From Dendrolimus kikuchii (taxonomy: Eukaryota; Arthropoda; Insecta; Lepidoptera; Lasiocampidae): a DNA stretch of 64,000 nt. The translations under genes and the position numbers were made by a program. The number at the start of each line of letters is the position of its first letter. Position 1 is the stretch's first letter. The stretch lies in the NCBI GenBank assembly GCA_019925095.2, contig CM034401.1, positions 19,376,338 to 19,440,337 on the forward strand, in the 5' to 3' direction. Positions 33,430 through 44,728 of this stretch are shown here, piece after piece. The notes under the pieces were generated by a model that was given only the letters and a program-made list of their open reading frames with translations, ran no database searches and was not told where the DNA came from.

Positions 33430-34195
33430 ATTAAGTTTTGACGTGGCGTGGTAGACCCATGCTAGAATCATTATCTTGAATACAGCTCTTAGAGCCGGCT
33501 TGATCTTTGAATTGATCTTGGTGTGATACGGTTAGCCTTGAGCTGATATTGTTTTGTATGATGAGTGAATGTTCCGCTGGCTCACATCTATCCAGGGGCG
33601 TAGCTACCCCCGTATCAGCCGTATCAATGATACGGGGGGCCCCAGGCTACAGGCGGCCCGAAAGTGTGTAAGCAAAAATTCCTAAAATGTTATCCACAGT
33701 CCTTTATTGATTAATAACATTTTTGAGAATAACTGCTGGGCCAACAGGAACGGCTATCAGACAATCATTATTGTCTATACAGGCAGAAAATCTAGAAAAA
33801 CTGAAATCGTGTTCAGCTATGGATGATTTGATAAAAGAGCATCATTGATTTGGATTTATTTGCATTTAAACTTAGTTTCTAGGAGCATTAAGTAGTAATA
33901 ATAACTTATAATCCATTTATAATTATTTTAATTCAATTCAAGCATTTTCTGTTTCTTTATAAAAAATATATCCTTTTCTGCCCCCCATAACACATGTTGA
34001 TACAGAGCCCGTCTAAGGCAAGCTACACCACTGCTTCTATCTCCCCTATTACATTCCCTTATCCCATCTCATTTATACCTCCTAAAGGCCAGCAACGAAT
34101 TGGCTACGCCTCTGGTGTTACAAACGTCCATACGCGACGATAACCACTACCGATTATATGGGTCGTCTGCCAGTTTACCAGCTTTACAATTAAAA
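33430..34195 (+). repeat. SINE B copy split by a hAT relic
   Basis: Left part 33430-33592 contains the family 5' end (GGCGTGGTAGACCCATGCTA, CTTGGTGTGATACGG). Right part 34041-34195 contains AAAGGCCAGCAACGAATTGG, GTCGTCTGCCAGTTTACCAG and a terminal A-rich end. Confidence 0.75.
33593..34033 (+). mobile_element. Internally deleted hAT element with 8-bp TSD
   Basis: Ends CAGGGGCGTAGCTACC and AGCTACACCACTG are hAT-like inverted termini. Flanks CATCTATC (33585-33592) and CTTCTATC (34034-34041) match at 7 of 8. A short frame LLSIQAENLEKLKSCSAMDD followed by LIKEHH-stop resembles the C-terminal hAT dimerisation region; the catalytic core is deleted. Confidence 0.82.
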
Positions 34196-34608
34196 ATAAA
34201 CCTTCTCTATATGGATTATTCTCAATTAAATACTTTTTAGACTCTTCATTGTGAGTTCAGTCTTGACAAGCACTGCCAATTTAAAATCAACAATTCGATA
34301 AAATCATTTCAATGAAAAACATGATTAAAAACATAATTTAATTATAGTAACAATTCGATTCCATGTCCACTTACATTTAAAAATTCGCTAATTACATTAA
34401 AATAATGTACATTTACATAAATACATACATTGCACATATAAACGTAATTAAAATATTGCTAACATGATTTATAAATTGGACTAATAACATAATATCATTG
34501 CTTAAAAACATTCTAATGGATTAATATTTTATATATGCTTAATAAGTGTAAGAAGTTATTTTTATACGAGGTGTAGTTGCCGGCACGATTTTTGAGCCAC
34601 CGCAATAT

Positions 34609-34643
34609 CACTGTCCGTAGGACACCTGGACCCACGGACAGTG
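34609..34643. repeat. Perfect 10-bp hairpin
   Basis: CACTGTCCGT (34609-34618) pairs exactly with ACGGACAGTG (34634-34643) around a 15-nt loop. No further context identifies it. Confidence 0.6.
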
Positions 34644-35225
34644 GTATGTGATTCTTTTTCGAAGTATGTGAAGTAGAGGTATGGCCCCTTTTTGAATAAG
34701 GGAACAAAAGCATAATATTTTCGACATGTCGATAAATATCATCACATTGGCTACGCTCAATGCGTAAGGCGATTTCTACTATTCCGCCGACCGCTCAAAA
34801 TCTGTGCCGGGAACTATACCTACATCTTAAGCCGATATTACAAGGTTCAAATCTGGATGAATCAATAAAAGCAATTCATATAAACATCGACATGAATCAT
34901 TCAATGTGATTGAATGCTGTCGTGTCCTTTCAATCAATTGTAAGGCATATGAACGGTTGGTTAGATATAGGAACCAGCAATAAACCGGGAGAGTTTCGGT
35001 GTGTCGCTCGCGAATTACCTTATTTTTTAAGCTATATATTAACAGAATTCACTTACGACAAATTCGTATTATACGTAAAATTACCAACATTTTATACAAA
35101 AATATCACATTGATTTAGACAAGATGTTTCATACATCAAATAACCTTAAGAGTAAATGTTTATATACAGATATAAATATATAGAAATCGAAATTAAATTT
35201 CCGTGAAATATTTGTTTGTCAAGGT
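34644..35225. other. AT-rich interval, no gene seen
   Basis: No element or exon recognised. Confidence 0.4.
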
Positions 35226-35420
35226 GGCGCTTCATCTGCGATAATATTACAGATATGGTGCCCGTGTCACGCATATATGGCAATGGGCTTAATGCGACAT
35301 TGTTGTTGACGTTAAACATTGACAGATAACGAATGTATATATATACTAATGTGGCTATTCGTTAACATCGTCATTTTTTAACGTTTTAAATAAGACGCAT
35401 TCAGCCACAGTCTAGATCTT
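35226..35420 (+). repeat. Unclassified repeat, copy of 5270-5440
   Basis: CTGCGATAATATTACAGATA, TGTCACGCATATATGGCAAT, ATTGACAGATAACGAATGTA and ATTCGTTAACATCGTCATTT follow the same order as at 5.3 kb. Confidence 0.55.
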
Positions 35421-35839
35421 CAACAATCGCATATGAAGCCGCACCATAACACACAATTTACGTAAGTAAATGTCAATTAAAATCTTCAAAGATGTGGTAA
35501 TACGCGAGGGACATAGCGAGCTTGATTTAGGCAGTTCTTTAAATATTATTATTTACATTTTGTGTATACCGCCAGTATCAGGTATCAATGAGTATTCTTG
35601 TTTAAAAATAATCTTCGAAACCTTAGCCAAATTGCTCGTTTTTGACTGACGTTAAACAAGAGTTTTTGTGATTTCAATGAACAGTTGAGATTTTCAACAC
35701 AAGTAGATAACTATTCTTCGTTAATAACTATCAATATCCCAAAACGACTGTTTATCTTTTTAAGAATATTATAACATTATTGAAAGTAAAACTGCACAAC
35801 ATAACATCATTGTTCAAATATCCGCGCAAAACTCTATGG

Positions 35840-36141
35840 CATAGGTTCCCAACTGGACGTATCGCCCCCCGGTGGGGCCTAGAGCCTTCTATGGGGGCGC
35901 TAACTGATCCAGGATACGACGAAAAATATACATAGTTTCTGCAGTATAACATGCATTACCAAGACGCGGCAAAAAGCTAGTTTCATATAAAAATATTTAT
36001 GTTTTTGTTATATGGATGTTGACATTTTTGTTTGATCTTCAGAGTCATCTAAATTTAACGCTAGGCCCTTAATCAGTGTAGTGTAATAGATGAGGGTATA
36101 ACGGAGAGACCGTTTAGAAAGAAAATGGTTGGGAATCGCTG
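35840..36141. mobile_element. hAT-type MITE
   Basis: Ends CATAGGTTCCCAACTGG and ATGGTTGGGAATCGCTG resemble the CAGnGGTTCCCAAC termini of hAT elements. Flanks CTCTATGG and CTGAATAG agree at only 5 of 8, so the target duplication is weak and the copy old. Confidence 0.6.
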
Positions 36142-36149
36142 CTGAATAG

Positions 36150-37195
36150 CCACTAGAGATACGTTGCACAGTAACTAATTGTATATAAAACACCGTGCTT
36201 TGCGCAACCATCTTTAGCTAACTAACAGCGGACATAAAATTGACGCGTCTTATTACGAGCATTATATTACTACTACAGTACTAGGACTACCAGTACAGTA
36301 CTTGGACTATTATTATATTATTTTTAAATACATATTTGATCCCGAACAAACTATTGCGAAATCGACGATTAAGATGATGACAATATTAAACTGAAAAGTC
36401 GCGTTGTCTTGTGTTTAAAATTAACATTTAATTTGCAAGTATTATCATTTCAAGCGTCAACTTACACGAGTATTAGTTCAGATTACGTGCCTAAATGTTG
36501 AAATGGTTTCACATTTTTCAACACAACTTTATGAAACTTATATATTTTAAAATTGTGTTCAAATGTTTATATTATTGTTATTATTTAATGTGAGTATTTT
36601 AATTTTTATATTCCTTTGCACACCATAACTATAATATATGGTAGAATATACTGTGCCTTTACAATTGTATAATGTATTTATCAAACTAAATTCTCGCAAA
36701 CAAAGGTATTGAATTGAAATTAAACTGAGCAATATAATAAATCTATTTAAAATGAAGGTAAATGCAATATTACAAAATTAAAATAAAATAATAATCAATA
36801 TTAGGCGCGCTCCACATACCGTGCGAATAACGGTGAACAATCATGTTTGATAAACCGCACTGCAAAGTTTAAATTGACATAGATGTGAAAGAAACATCAT
36901 TGATGGTATACATGTTTGAACTTTGGTCCGTTTTAGTTACTAGGAATCAGGAGCACTCGTGTTGAACTTTTGGTAAACTCTAGAAATATATTTTTAACTT
37001 AGGCTGTTATTTTTATTCAATTAACTATTTTATGGGTAAGAGACAAATAAATTCTTACCAAAAATTGAATTCGAAACCCTTGCGTCTTAATGAATCAAAA
37101 GTACTAGCACTTAAACCACTAATTCGCAGAGCTTCAATATACGAAGCCTTTAAATAATTCAAAAAGCGCGTTACATAAACAGTACATTTCGGCTT
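36150..37195. other. AT-rich interval, no gene seen
   Basis: One kilobase of AT-rich sequence; no coding exon, TIR or SINE tail. Confidence 0.5.
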
Positions 37196-37199
37196 CACA

Positions 37200-37570
37200 T
37201 GTATGTGGAGTGGTCTTTATATCATAACTGATTTATTTGTTAACGTCACATTATTTACACTTAAATTGCTCTTTGATTTGTTACTTAGTAATATTTCTAT
37301 TTCATAAATCGTATTTTACATGTTATAATATAATAATATAGTTGTAATATCTAAAAAAAAAATTAGAATTCATAACTAAAATATTGCCTTTTACGGCATA
37401 TATATGGAACGGTTTTTAATGTTTTTATACATCTTGACCGATTTATTTTTGAACGTTACATCATTTACACTTATATTAATTTGAATTTGTTACATATTTT
37501 ATAAGTTCTATTTTTTTTTGTTATATAATTATGGTTATAATATCTAAGACAAACTAGAAGTTTAATTCAA
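37200..37570. repeat. Diverged tandem duplication, ~200-bp unit
   Basis: Unit 1 (about 37200-37375) and unit 2 (about 37398-37570) share GATTTATTTxTxAACGTxAC, ATxATTTACACTTAxATT, GAATTTGTTACxTA-like and TATAATATCTAA blocks in order. Very AT-rich and strongly diverged. Confidence 0.55.
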
Positions 37571-38490
37571 TCATCGAATTTTACATATTTTTAATAGTTG
37601 ATTTTTTTAAGGCATTAAGTGAAATTTATTGCATTTAATTATACTTAATTAGCATTGAAAAAATAAAGTATTTATAAACTGCTCTATAAAAAACAAAACA
37701 GTACATTCTTGCATTTCTATACTTATTTTGTATGTTATTTCATTTATTTATTTACATCCTATAATTAACAGTGCTAGCTAACTTGGTTTTAAACACTGAA
37801 TATATCTTCTGGACTGCAAAAGACATTGAAATTACATATATACGAAAATTTTACACAACATTCCTATTTTAATTGAAACCCGTTTAGCAGTTTCGAAACT
37901 TATTCCAGATAAACTTTTAGACAGATAAAAATTCTAAGAACAGTCATTTAAATATAAACAAAATTTAAATTTCAGACCCTACAATATAATTAGTGGAAAT
38001 TATGGTTTAGTTCTTTTGATCTTCAGTACTTATGATCTTGATATTCATTATAGCTTGGTTTAGTTTTGTTAAATTTAAAAACTATGCGTACTGCTTTTAG
38101 CGAGTGTGAAAGTATTATATTTTTTAAATGATACATATTTTTGATCATATTATTAATATGATTTCTTCGTTTAAGCATTGAATGTAATATATTAAAAAGT
38201 CACATCCTTTGATATAAAGTAATTTTTTTTATACTTGTACGATTAACTCACTTTGTGCTTTTATTTATATTTAAGTATAATTCAGTTGTTATTATTGTTA
38301 AAAGATGAAACTATTTTTTTTAATACTTAATAATAATACCATTTTTTATTAAATAAGACATAATTTACAATATATCCTTATCCATGTTGGTCGCTAAATT
38401 AGGGCAACCTTTACCTGTTTAATCTCTACATTGCAAACATAATCTTTTTATAATATTGAAAACGAGCCACTTAAGTGACATAGTCACAGA
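37571..38490. other. AT-rich interval, no gene seen
   Basis: Nothing recognised. Confidence 0.5.
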
Positions 38491-38497
38491 TGCTTCC

Positions 38498-38578
38498 TCT
38501 CAAACGCCTTTCGTTGTTCGCTTATGTTTAATCCGTTCAAAAAAATCAACTACAACAAGCTACGAAAGGCGTTTGAGA
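38498..38578. repeat. Miniature inverted repeat, 17-bp perfect arms
   Basis: TCTCAAACGCCTTTCGT (38498-38514) is the exact complement of ACGAAAGGCGTTTGAGA (38562-38578), 47-nt spacer. It could be a very small MITE. Confidence 0.7.
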
Positions 38579-38891
38579 ATAAGCTTTCAGTTAAATAAAA
38601 TAGTCACTTAAGATCTTTTTATTACCTAAGTTTTAGCGTGGTACAGTTGTAAAATTCCGCACTGTCATTAAATCTTAAACTATTGTACATTTTAATAAAA
38701 TAATAAATAAATAATTAATCGTATTTTATTTATAGTCTAGACGACTGCCTAACTAAGATACCATAATGTAGCGAACTATGAGTTTGTTCTTGACTTACCT
38801 TACCACTGAGGAATATTCTAGAAATGACAATTGCTCAATAATAAATGTTCCTGAAAAACCCTTTGAATTAGCTACACTTATGCCGTATCTT

Positions 38892-39232
38892 CATTAGATG
38901 AACAGTGAGTTGCTGACTGTTCGCTGGCTGACTGAGCGGCGTATAGGTCGCTATCTCAATGTCGAGTTAGCAGCGAACTGCAGCGTATTAGCTGCGAAGC
39001 GCTTGTGAACTCTCGGGAGGAAAGGTACATGGTTAATATATAACGCCGCGGAGCGAGGGAATTGCGCCGCAGACCGCGCGCACCGTTCGCTGCTAATCGG
39101 CCGCTCACTGAATGAGTCGGCAAGCATAATGCAGTAAACTGCGTAGTTTACTCGCTGTATGGACACTCCATTTAAAAATTATAGATAGGCAAACTGGAAG
39201 CGAACAGTTAGCTGCTCACTGTTCGTCTAATG
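38892..39232. mobile_element. 341-bp GC-rich MITE
   Basis: Ends CATTAGATGAACAGTGAG and CTCACTGTTCGTCTAATG are inverted, and similarity continues inward (TGACTGTTCGCT against AGCGAACAGTTA). The GC-rich interior contains GCTGCGAAGCGCTTGTGAAC. No ORF of note; the target duplication is not clear. Confidence 0.8.
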
Positions 39233-39682
39233 GGAACCCTAATCCGCGGCTCGCCGAGCCATTATGGGTGGCCCACCTGACGTACTACATAGTTGTATAA
39301 TATAATGAATTTAAATTGCTAACACCTTTGTAACTAGACAACGTAAACACTTTCCATCAGGTGAGCCGTCACTCTGTCTATTGTGTATTCAGGTAGTAAA
39401 AAAAGCATCTAAATAATATAACGTAGCGACCCGTGGAATCTCATCCAATATGTCTATGTGGCCCCTTTAAGAAAAAGGTTGAGTATAGCTGCTCTAAATC
39501 CTACATTATATTAGATAGAATAGCCATAAATAATACTTCTCTAGCGTTTTGGTATAGAAAAACATTACCAACATTACATAAAAAATTAAAAGCAACACAA
39601 TCCACCATTTAATTTAGTCATATTTTAAAAAATACTTATTTACAAAATTTTGATAGAATTGGTATTCAAAAATATATTATAA

Positions 39683-40335
39683 ACTAGTATATGCCAGCGA
39701 AACTTTGTTGGCGTTTCAATGACCACGACGTAGTTGTTAGTAAATGGCAACGACAGTGCCACTTTTTCGCTGTATTTATGTATTGCACGGAAACGACTTC
39801 ATTTATCGGGATAAAAACATTTTAGATGTTGACCCGAGATATAAACTAGCTGTGTCGAGTTTAATTAAAATCCGTTCAGTAATTTTCACGTGATTCACTA
39901 ACATTTTTTTTAATTTTTTTATTGCAGCAGTTCAGCAGACAGGCAGACGGCCCACTTGATGGAAAGCGGTTACCATCGCCTATGGACATTTGCAACACCA
40001 AAAGTGCTACAAATGCGCTGCTGCTCTCTTAAGGGAGACTGGAACCTGGTCACTAATGCCGGAACACAACTCAAGGTTGTTATGGCGACATACTCTAGAC
40101 CAGGGGTGGTAGCCATCCAGTCGGACAAATGCCCTACCACCTAGCCGTGGGTTGTTTTGTCGCCTCTTACGACAGGCCGCCCGGCCGCAGGAAATTGTAT
40201 TCTTTCTCCGTTCCTGCACGGATAAAACAGACAGACAGACAGAAATGCTAACTAGCTAGCTAAAATTGTAGTTTCGGAATCTGCTGGTCTGAATTAGTCG
40301 GATTGTTTTCTCATTTTTAAATTTATCGTACATAA
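39683..40335. repeat. Family H3 repeat split by SINE A
   Basis: 39683-39904 (CCAGCGAAACTTTGTTGGCG, GTAGTTGTTAGTAAATGGCA) and 40227-40335 (AGACAGACAGACAGAAATGC, TTTCGGAATCTGCTGGT) match the continuous block at 46955-47400, apart from that block's own internal fragment. Confidence 0.65.
39905..40226 (-). repeat. SINE A, near full-length, inserted in H3
   Basis: T-run, TTGCAGCAGTTCAGCAGACA to TCTCCGTTCCTGCACGGATA. The H3 paralogue at 47.28 kb (CACGTGATCCTCTAACAGAAAGA) shows the site without the insertion. Confidence 0.88.
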
Positions 40336-40439
40336 TACCCTTTACAGGTTTAATAAATATATAATTTTATAAAATTCTAAAAATTCCGTGTCTGTACTTT
40401 GAAGCTGTTTAAAAAAAAACAATTGGAATAGACTATGGC

Positions 40440-40702
40440 CACGTTCCATTAGAGACTCACAACGGGCACGTTCACGACCGCGATTATTCCCGTTCCACTT
40501 GCTTGCCGGCGTTACAATCGTAAACCCAAGTGGAACGGCTATTCGACCCACCTCTTGACATGGGTCGCAGTGTGATCATTAGTCACTAAGTACGTCACTA
40601 ACGTCATTAGTGACGTTTTCGCCACGACCACAACGACCGCGGTCGCCTTGTGGAACGGCTAACGGCGCATTTTGAGCATTGTGAGCTACTAATGGAACGC
40701 GC
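40440..40702. mobile_element. MITE M2, copy 2
   Basis: Ends ACGTTCCATTAGAGACTCAC and GTGAGCTACTAATGGAACGC are inverted. The body matches 26432-26667. Confidence 0.8.
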
Positions 40703-40744
40703 TGTATATGAACGATGGAAAACAATGCCATTTTTTTAGATTTC

Positions 40745-40985
40745 TTATTCTACCTTCTTCTTGATATATAAAAATGAATGTTTGTCTGTATGTCCTTTAT
40801 AGAATCGTAAACTATACATTTGATCATGTGATGATCTTTAGCAAAGTTGTTGTGCATGAGCCAGAGAAGGCTTCTGAGTTGGTTCACAATTGGACCCGGT
40901 AGGTGGCGCTGCTGTCGGCATACCGATTGAAGCTTTTCCGGGCAGGACGACGTCTGCCGGGACAGCTAGTTATATTATATAGATA
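40745..40985 (-). repeat. Family H2/Helitron-like repeat
   Basis: ATTGGACCCGGTAGGTGGCG in the body and GACGACGTCTGCCGGGACAG followed by CTAGT at the end, i.e. a hairpin-prone segment plus CTAG as at Helitron 3' ends. Confidence 0.55.
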
Positions 40986-40989
40986 GTGC

Positions 40990-41625
40990 AGTGGTAGTTG
41001 CAAGCCGAGTGATATTTTTCTATATAAAACGCAAGAGAATGACCCGCGGCACTTTGTACCTTAAGGGACTTTCAAAGCTGCTCTTTTTACTACGAGTTAG
41101 TCATTTGGAACATTTTTCTTCCATGACTTCATTAGGACATGTCTAATATGATTACTCTTATAGCTATATGTATCGGAAACTATTTACACTTTGTACGTTT
41201 GTCTGTTGATTAAAATGTCTCTATAAATAACATTAATGTACAGATTATTTTACAATATACGCCTTATCAATCTCATGTTAATTTGATTTGACTCAGATTT
41301 CAATTTTATTATTTTTAAAATATAAATTATATATCTCTTAATACTATTTGCATGCGATATTTACAACTCGAGTTTTGTTTGTATAACGGCACTATACCAT
41401 GAAACTCTTAGGGCCGTGAGGCATTAGTGAAGCTCATTAAATTTTGACTAAGTAATGTAGACAATGCTTAATAGAGGATATTGCTGCTAACAACACGTAA
41501 CAGATATAAGAATGTAAATAGAGAGAATGAAAAAGCAAGTAAAAATGACAAAAAAGGATTCAAAAATATATAAAAAAGAAATTAATACCCTGACAGATCG
41601 TGTTTGTCAGAAAGGAGAATTAAAA
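40990..41625. other. AT-rich interval, no gene seen
   Basis: No exon or element recognised. Confidence 0.45.
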
Positions 41626-41630
41626 AAATA

Positions 41631-41821
41631 AATCGAAATGTGTGCTGGGACACATAGTAGAAGTGAAACTTCAACGGACAAGTGGAAAAACGAATCGCAA
41701 CAAAGTTTTAACTTGAAGTTTTACGGGCAGATTGTTAATGTACTTGTCCAATTTGAAAACCTTTTTCCACTTGTCCGTTGAAGTTTCACTTCTACTATGT
41801 GTCCCAGCACACATTTCGATT
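41631..41821. mobile_element. 191-bp element with perfect 60-bp inverted arms
   Basis: 41631-41690 is the exact reverse complement of 41762-41821 (60 of 60 bases), around a 71-nt centre. Arms start AATCGAAATGTGTGCTGGGA and run through ACTTCAACGGACAAGTGG. There is no ORF. The layout fits a foldback MITE; no target duplication is evident. If transcribed it would form a long perfect RNA duplex. Confidence 0.85.
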
Positions 41822-42009
41822 TTTCGCAGGTTTACTGCAAATTATGATTTCGTTAGGTTAGGTACATTTTAATTAATGCATTTTTTATTTAAACATATTT
41901 TATTTTATCAAACCAAAAAACTGAATTCGATCCGGAACCAATAAAAACATCGAAAGTCTACTCTAACATTATGCCGCCTCTCACCACGTCTAGTCTTTCA
42001 TTTCAGCCA

Positions 42010-42247
42010 GGTGTTAGGGCATTTGCTCGACTGGATGGCTACCACCTCTGGTCTAAAGTATGTCGCCATAACAACCCTGAGTTGTGTTCCGGCATTAGTG
42101 ACCAGGTTCCAGTCTCCCTTAAGAGAGCAACAGCGTATTTGTAGCACCTATGGTGTTGCAAATGTCCGTAGGCGACGGTAACCGTTTTCCATCAAGTGGT
42201 CCGTCTGCCGCCTGTCTGCTGAACTCCTGCAATAAAAAATAAAAAAA
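42010..42247 (+). repeat. SINE A, 5'-truncated
   Basis: From CAGGTGTTAGGGCATTTGCT to TGAACTCCTGCAATAAAAAA. Confidence 0.85.
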
Positions 42248-42249
42248 GT

Positions 42250-42735
42250 CTAAATTTATGCCGCTCTTCCACGCGGCCGTAACGCTTTTTCGTAACAGAA
42301 AAATCCTAAGACCCGTCTATATAGAAGTTTCATTTCAAAAAATTGGTGCTGGTAATACATAAATAGCTTATGTATATACTAATGAGGACTATATACAAAT
42401 GTGGCTACATAATAAGGTTAAAAAGCCGACACTAATAATGTTTTGTTTAGTTGAGTAAAATCAAGTACCTACGATTATTATATTGCTACATTGAACTAAA
42501 TATTACCTATTACACATGAACTTTCAGAGTAATGTACACATAAAGATAGTGACCTTATCTGTACGTACTTTGCAGCTGTTGTTTGTCATAAAATTCGTTT
42601 TATATCAGAGGAAGACCATAGAATACCTTTAATCCCAGAAAATTATTTTTTTCGGGGGATATAAATAAATATAAAACTGTAGTAATTATAAAGGGCAGGT
42701 TCATCGTTTAAGACAATTTTCTCGAAGCAATATAC
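42250..42735. other. AT-rich interval, no gene seen
   Basis: No exon or element recognised. Confidence 0.4.
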
Positions 42736-42740
42736 TGAAA

Positions 42741-43305
42741 CCATTATTTTAAATAAGTGGTAATGAAATAGCAGATGCCTTAGCTAAACAAGCTAGCTCA
42801 GATGGTACCTCTTTTACGGTTACACCATTTCATTCTAATTATTTATGCGGCTTAAAGAATCAGTGTATTAAGATTTCGAGTGAATATTTGGACAGAAGAT
42901 CTGTAGAAAAGGGCATTTGGTTTAAGACAATCCAGCCCAGATGTGGATAAATCAGTGCTCCATGACGCGAGATGTTGTAACATTGTTCAGATTACACACC
43001 AAGAAGTTTGGATGTGTAACGTGCAATGTGACTGATGATGCCCAATATGGTCTGATAGAATGTATTCGGAACGAAGACCTACGAAAGGATTTACTTCGAG
43101 AGTGCAATTTATCTGCCGTGAGTGAATGCAATAGCATTCTGGCATTTCCGTTTTCGAGAGATGCCAAAATATTTTGCAAACTATATGACTCTATTTTTAG
43201 TTCAAATTAATTAGAGATTATATTAGAAATGTTATTTGGGTAGTTTACGGGATGACATGGCCGCTAAGCGGCAAAGCCTTTTCTAAATAAAGATTTAAAA
43301 AAATA
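42741..43305 (+). pseudogene. LINE ORF2 3' end with RNase H remnant
   Basis: The first frame reads GNEIADALAKQASSDG, the C-terminal RNase H motif (GNExADxLAKxA) of I/R1/jockey-group LINEs. After the stop at TGGATAA the reading continues as MTRDVVTLFRLHTKKFGCVT, IECIRNEDLRKDLL and LYDSIFSSN-stop at 43208-43210, the usual tail after RNase H. A 3' UTR ends AAATAAAGATTTAAAAAA. 5' truncated, with one stop. Confidence 0.75.
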
Positions 43306-43462
43306 TTTTGGTTGGATAAGGGCCTACTAATAAAAGTGGGATGGTAATGGTCGAGAAAAACTAGAGACAACTAAAATTGCTTCAGAAGCGGCGGTATACT
43401 CATTACCTTAATTAAATAACCTGCAAGATTCCATTTTGTAATCAATCTAATCATTTTCATCG

Positions 43463-43660
43463 ATGGTTTACTGTCTATTTCTTTTCACCTCCCAAATATT
43501 AAAAGTCGGCACAATGTGTCTTTCCCTTCCATACTTTCCTATTCTGACATACGTCATTCTTCGCACCACAAATCATCACGTCATCATTCACACAATCAAT
43601 TCATCTCTTTTTGGTCTTCATTTACATTTGTACCCGTCAACCTATTAGTTTAACATTCTA
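43463..43660 (-). pseudogene. Degenerate RTE C-terminal fragment
   Basis: Nucleotide-level homologue of 28203-28310: CACACAATCxATxCATCTCTTTT, TGGTCT, then ATCCATCAATCTTG-like CCCGTCAACCTATTAGTTTAACATTC. Frames are broken. Confidence 0.6.
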
Positions 43661-43662
43661 AC

Positions 43663-43935
43663 GGCCTTACTTATAATAATCTCGTTAAGAAACGATTAGC
43701 CATCTCTTAAGTAAGAGAATCAGAATCAGACTCTAATCAATGAATATCTTTTTTTTCACTTAAAAACGTGTATTACCTGTTGTTTACCTAAGAGGAGCGC
43801 AGATAAATGAAATTTGAATGATTAACGCAGGTTGTACCCAAAATATTCGACTAAAGAGAAGTTTATGGGTAAGATTTTCACTAATCAGTTGCTGAGCAGT
43901 TTCTTTAAATTTAAGAAACGATTATAAGTAAGGCC
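43663..43935. mobile_element. 273-bp MITE
   Basis: Ends GGCCTTACTTATAATAATCT and GATTATAAGTAAGGCC are inverted, with TTAAGAAACGATT present next to both ends. No ORF. Confidence 0.75.
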
Positions 43936-43945
43936 TTTATTATAT

Positions 43946-44195
43946 AGAAACGCGTCCTATTATTCGAAAATAAATAGATATGTAGTAAGGAACTGAGGGA
44001 TATTAGTATAACCAGATTGTGAACCTAAAAATCCTTCGCTACTGGGACTTATAAGAGTGTCATCGTACAGTGCCACCGGTATATCTTAAAAGAGATATAA
44101 TTTACTATATATACAGATTTATTTAACTATATTTACACCGTGAAGTCTGTCATATATAAAAACGATCATGGTTGGTACACGATTATGAATAAAAA
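43946..44195. other. AT-rich region downstream of the acetyltransferase gene
   Basis: No exon recognised. An alternative AATAAA (minus strand) lies at 44118-44123. Confidence 0.4.
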
Positions 44196-44200
44196 TCACT

Positions 44201-44206
44201 TTTATT
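44201..44206 (-). terminator. Candidate polyadenylation signal of the KAT7-like gene
   Basis: Plus TTTATT is AATAAA on the minus strand, 523 nt past the stop codon. An ATTAAA variant at 44281-44286 is nearer and AATAAA at 44118-44123 is further away. Which is used cannot be told from sequence. Confidence 0.4.
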
Positions 44207-44435
44207 AACAGTTTCTAATACATATAATAATTTGAAAACTATTATCGCCGAACTTACGAGCTTAAAGCAAATTAAAATTATTTAATTCATAATAAATAAA
44301 CTGACATTATTTGTAATTTGAAATAATTGTAAGTAATGATCTACAAATACCACCACCATAATCTCTTTTACTTATCACATACACAAACTCGCCAAGTCAG
44401 CACATTTAGTAATTTCACTATGAGATTACCCATGG

Positions 44436-44680
44436 TAGTGCCCTTCCTAAATTTATCTTCGAACCACCCCGTGACAGCATTTGCGATTCGTCGTGTTTAA
44501 ACTATTAAATCACTTATAGTAGCGCCCTTCCTTAAGTTTACTCTGAACTTCGCCGCGACCGTGCTTGGAGTTCGTCGTTTATAAATTACCTATAGTAGTA
44601 CCCTTCCTTAAGTTAATATTCGAATCCCCGCGACAGTGGTCGGCGTGCGTGGTGTATTAATTTACCTATAGTAGTGCCCT
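44436..44680 (-). repeat. Three-copy 76-84-bp tandem repeat in the 3' UTR
   Basis: Units starting TAGTGCCCTTCCTAAATTTA (44436), TAGCGCCCTTCCTTAAGTTT (44520) and TAGTACCCTTCCTTAAGTTA (44596) each continue through TTCGAA/CTGAAC, CGCGAC- and TCGTCG-like segments to AATTACCTATAG. A fourth unit begins at 44672 (TAGTGCCCT) and breaks into the GC-rich exon. On the minus strand this is directly downstream of the stop codon. Confidence 0.8.
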
Positions 44681-44728
44681 GGCGGCGCTGCTGCTTGGCC
44701 TGCGCCGGTGCGTGGCGGGGGCGCGGCG

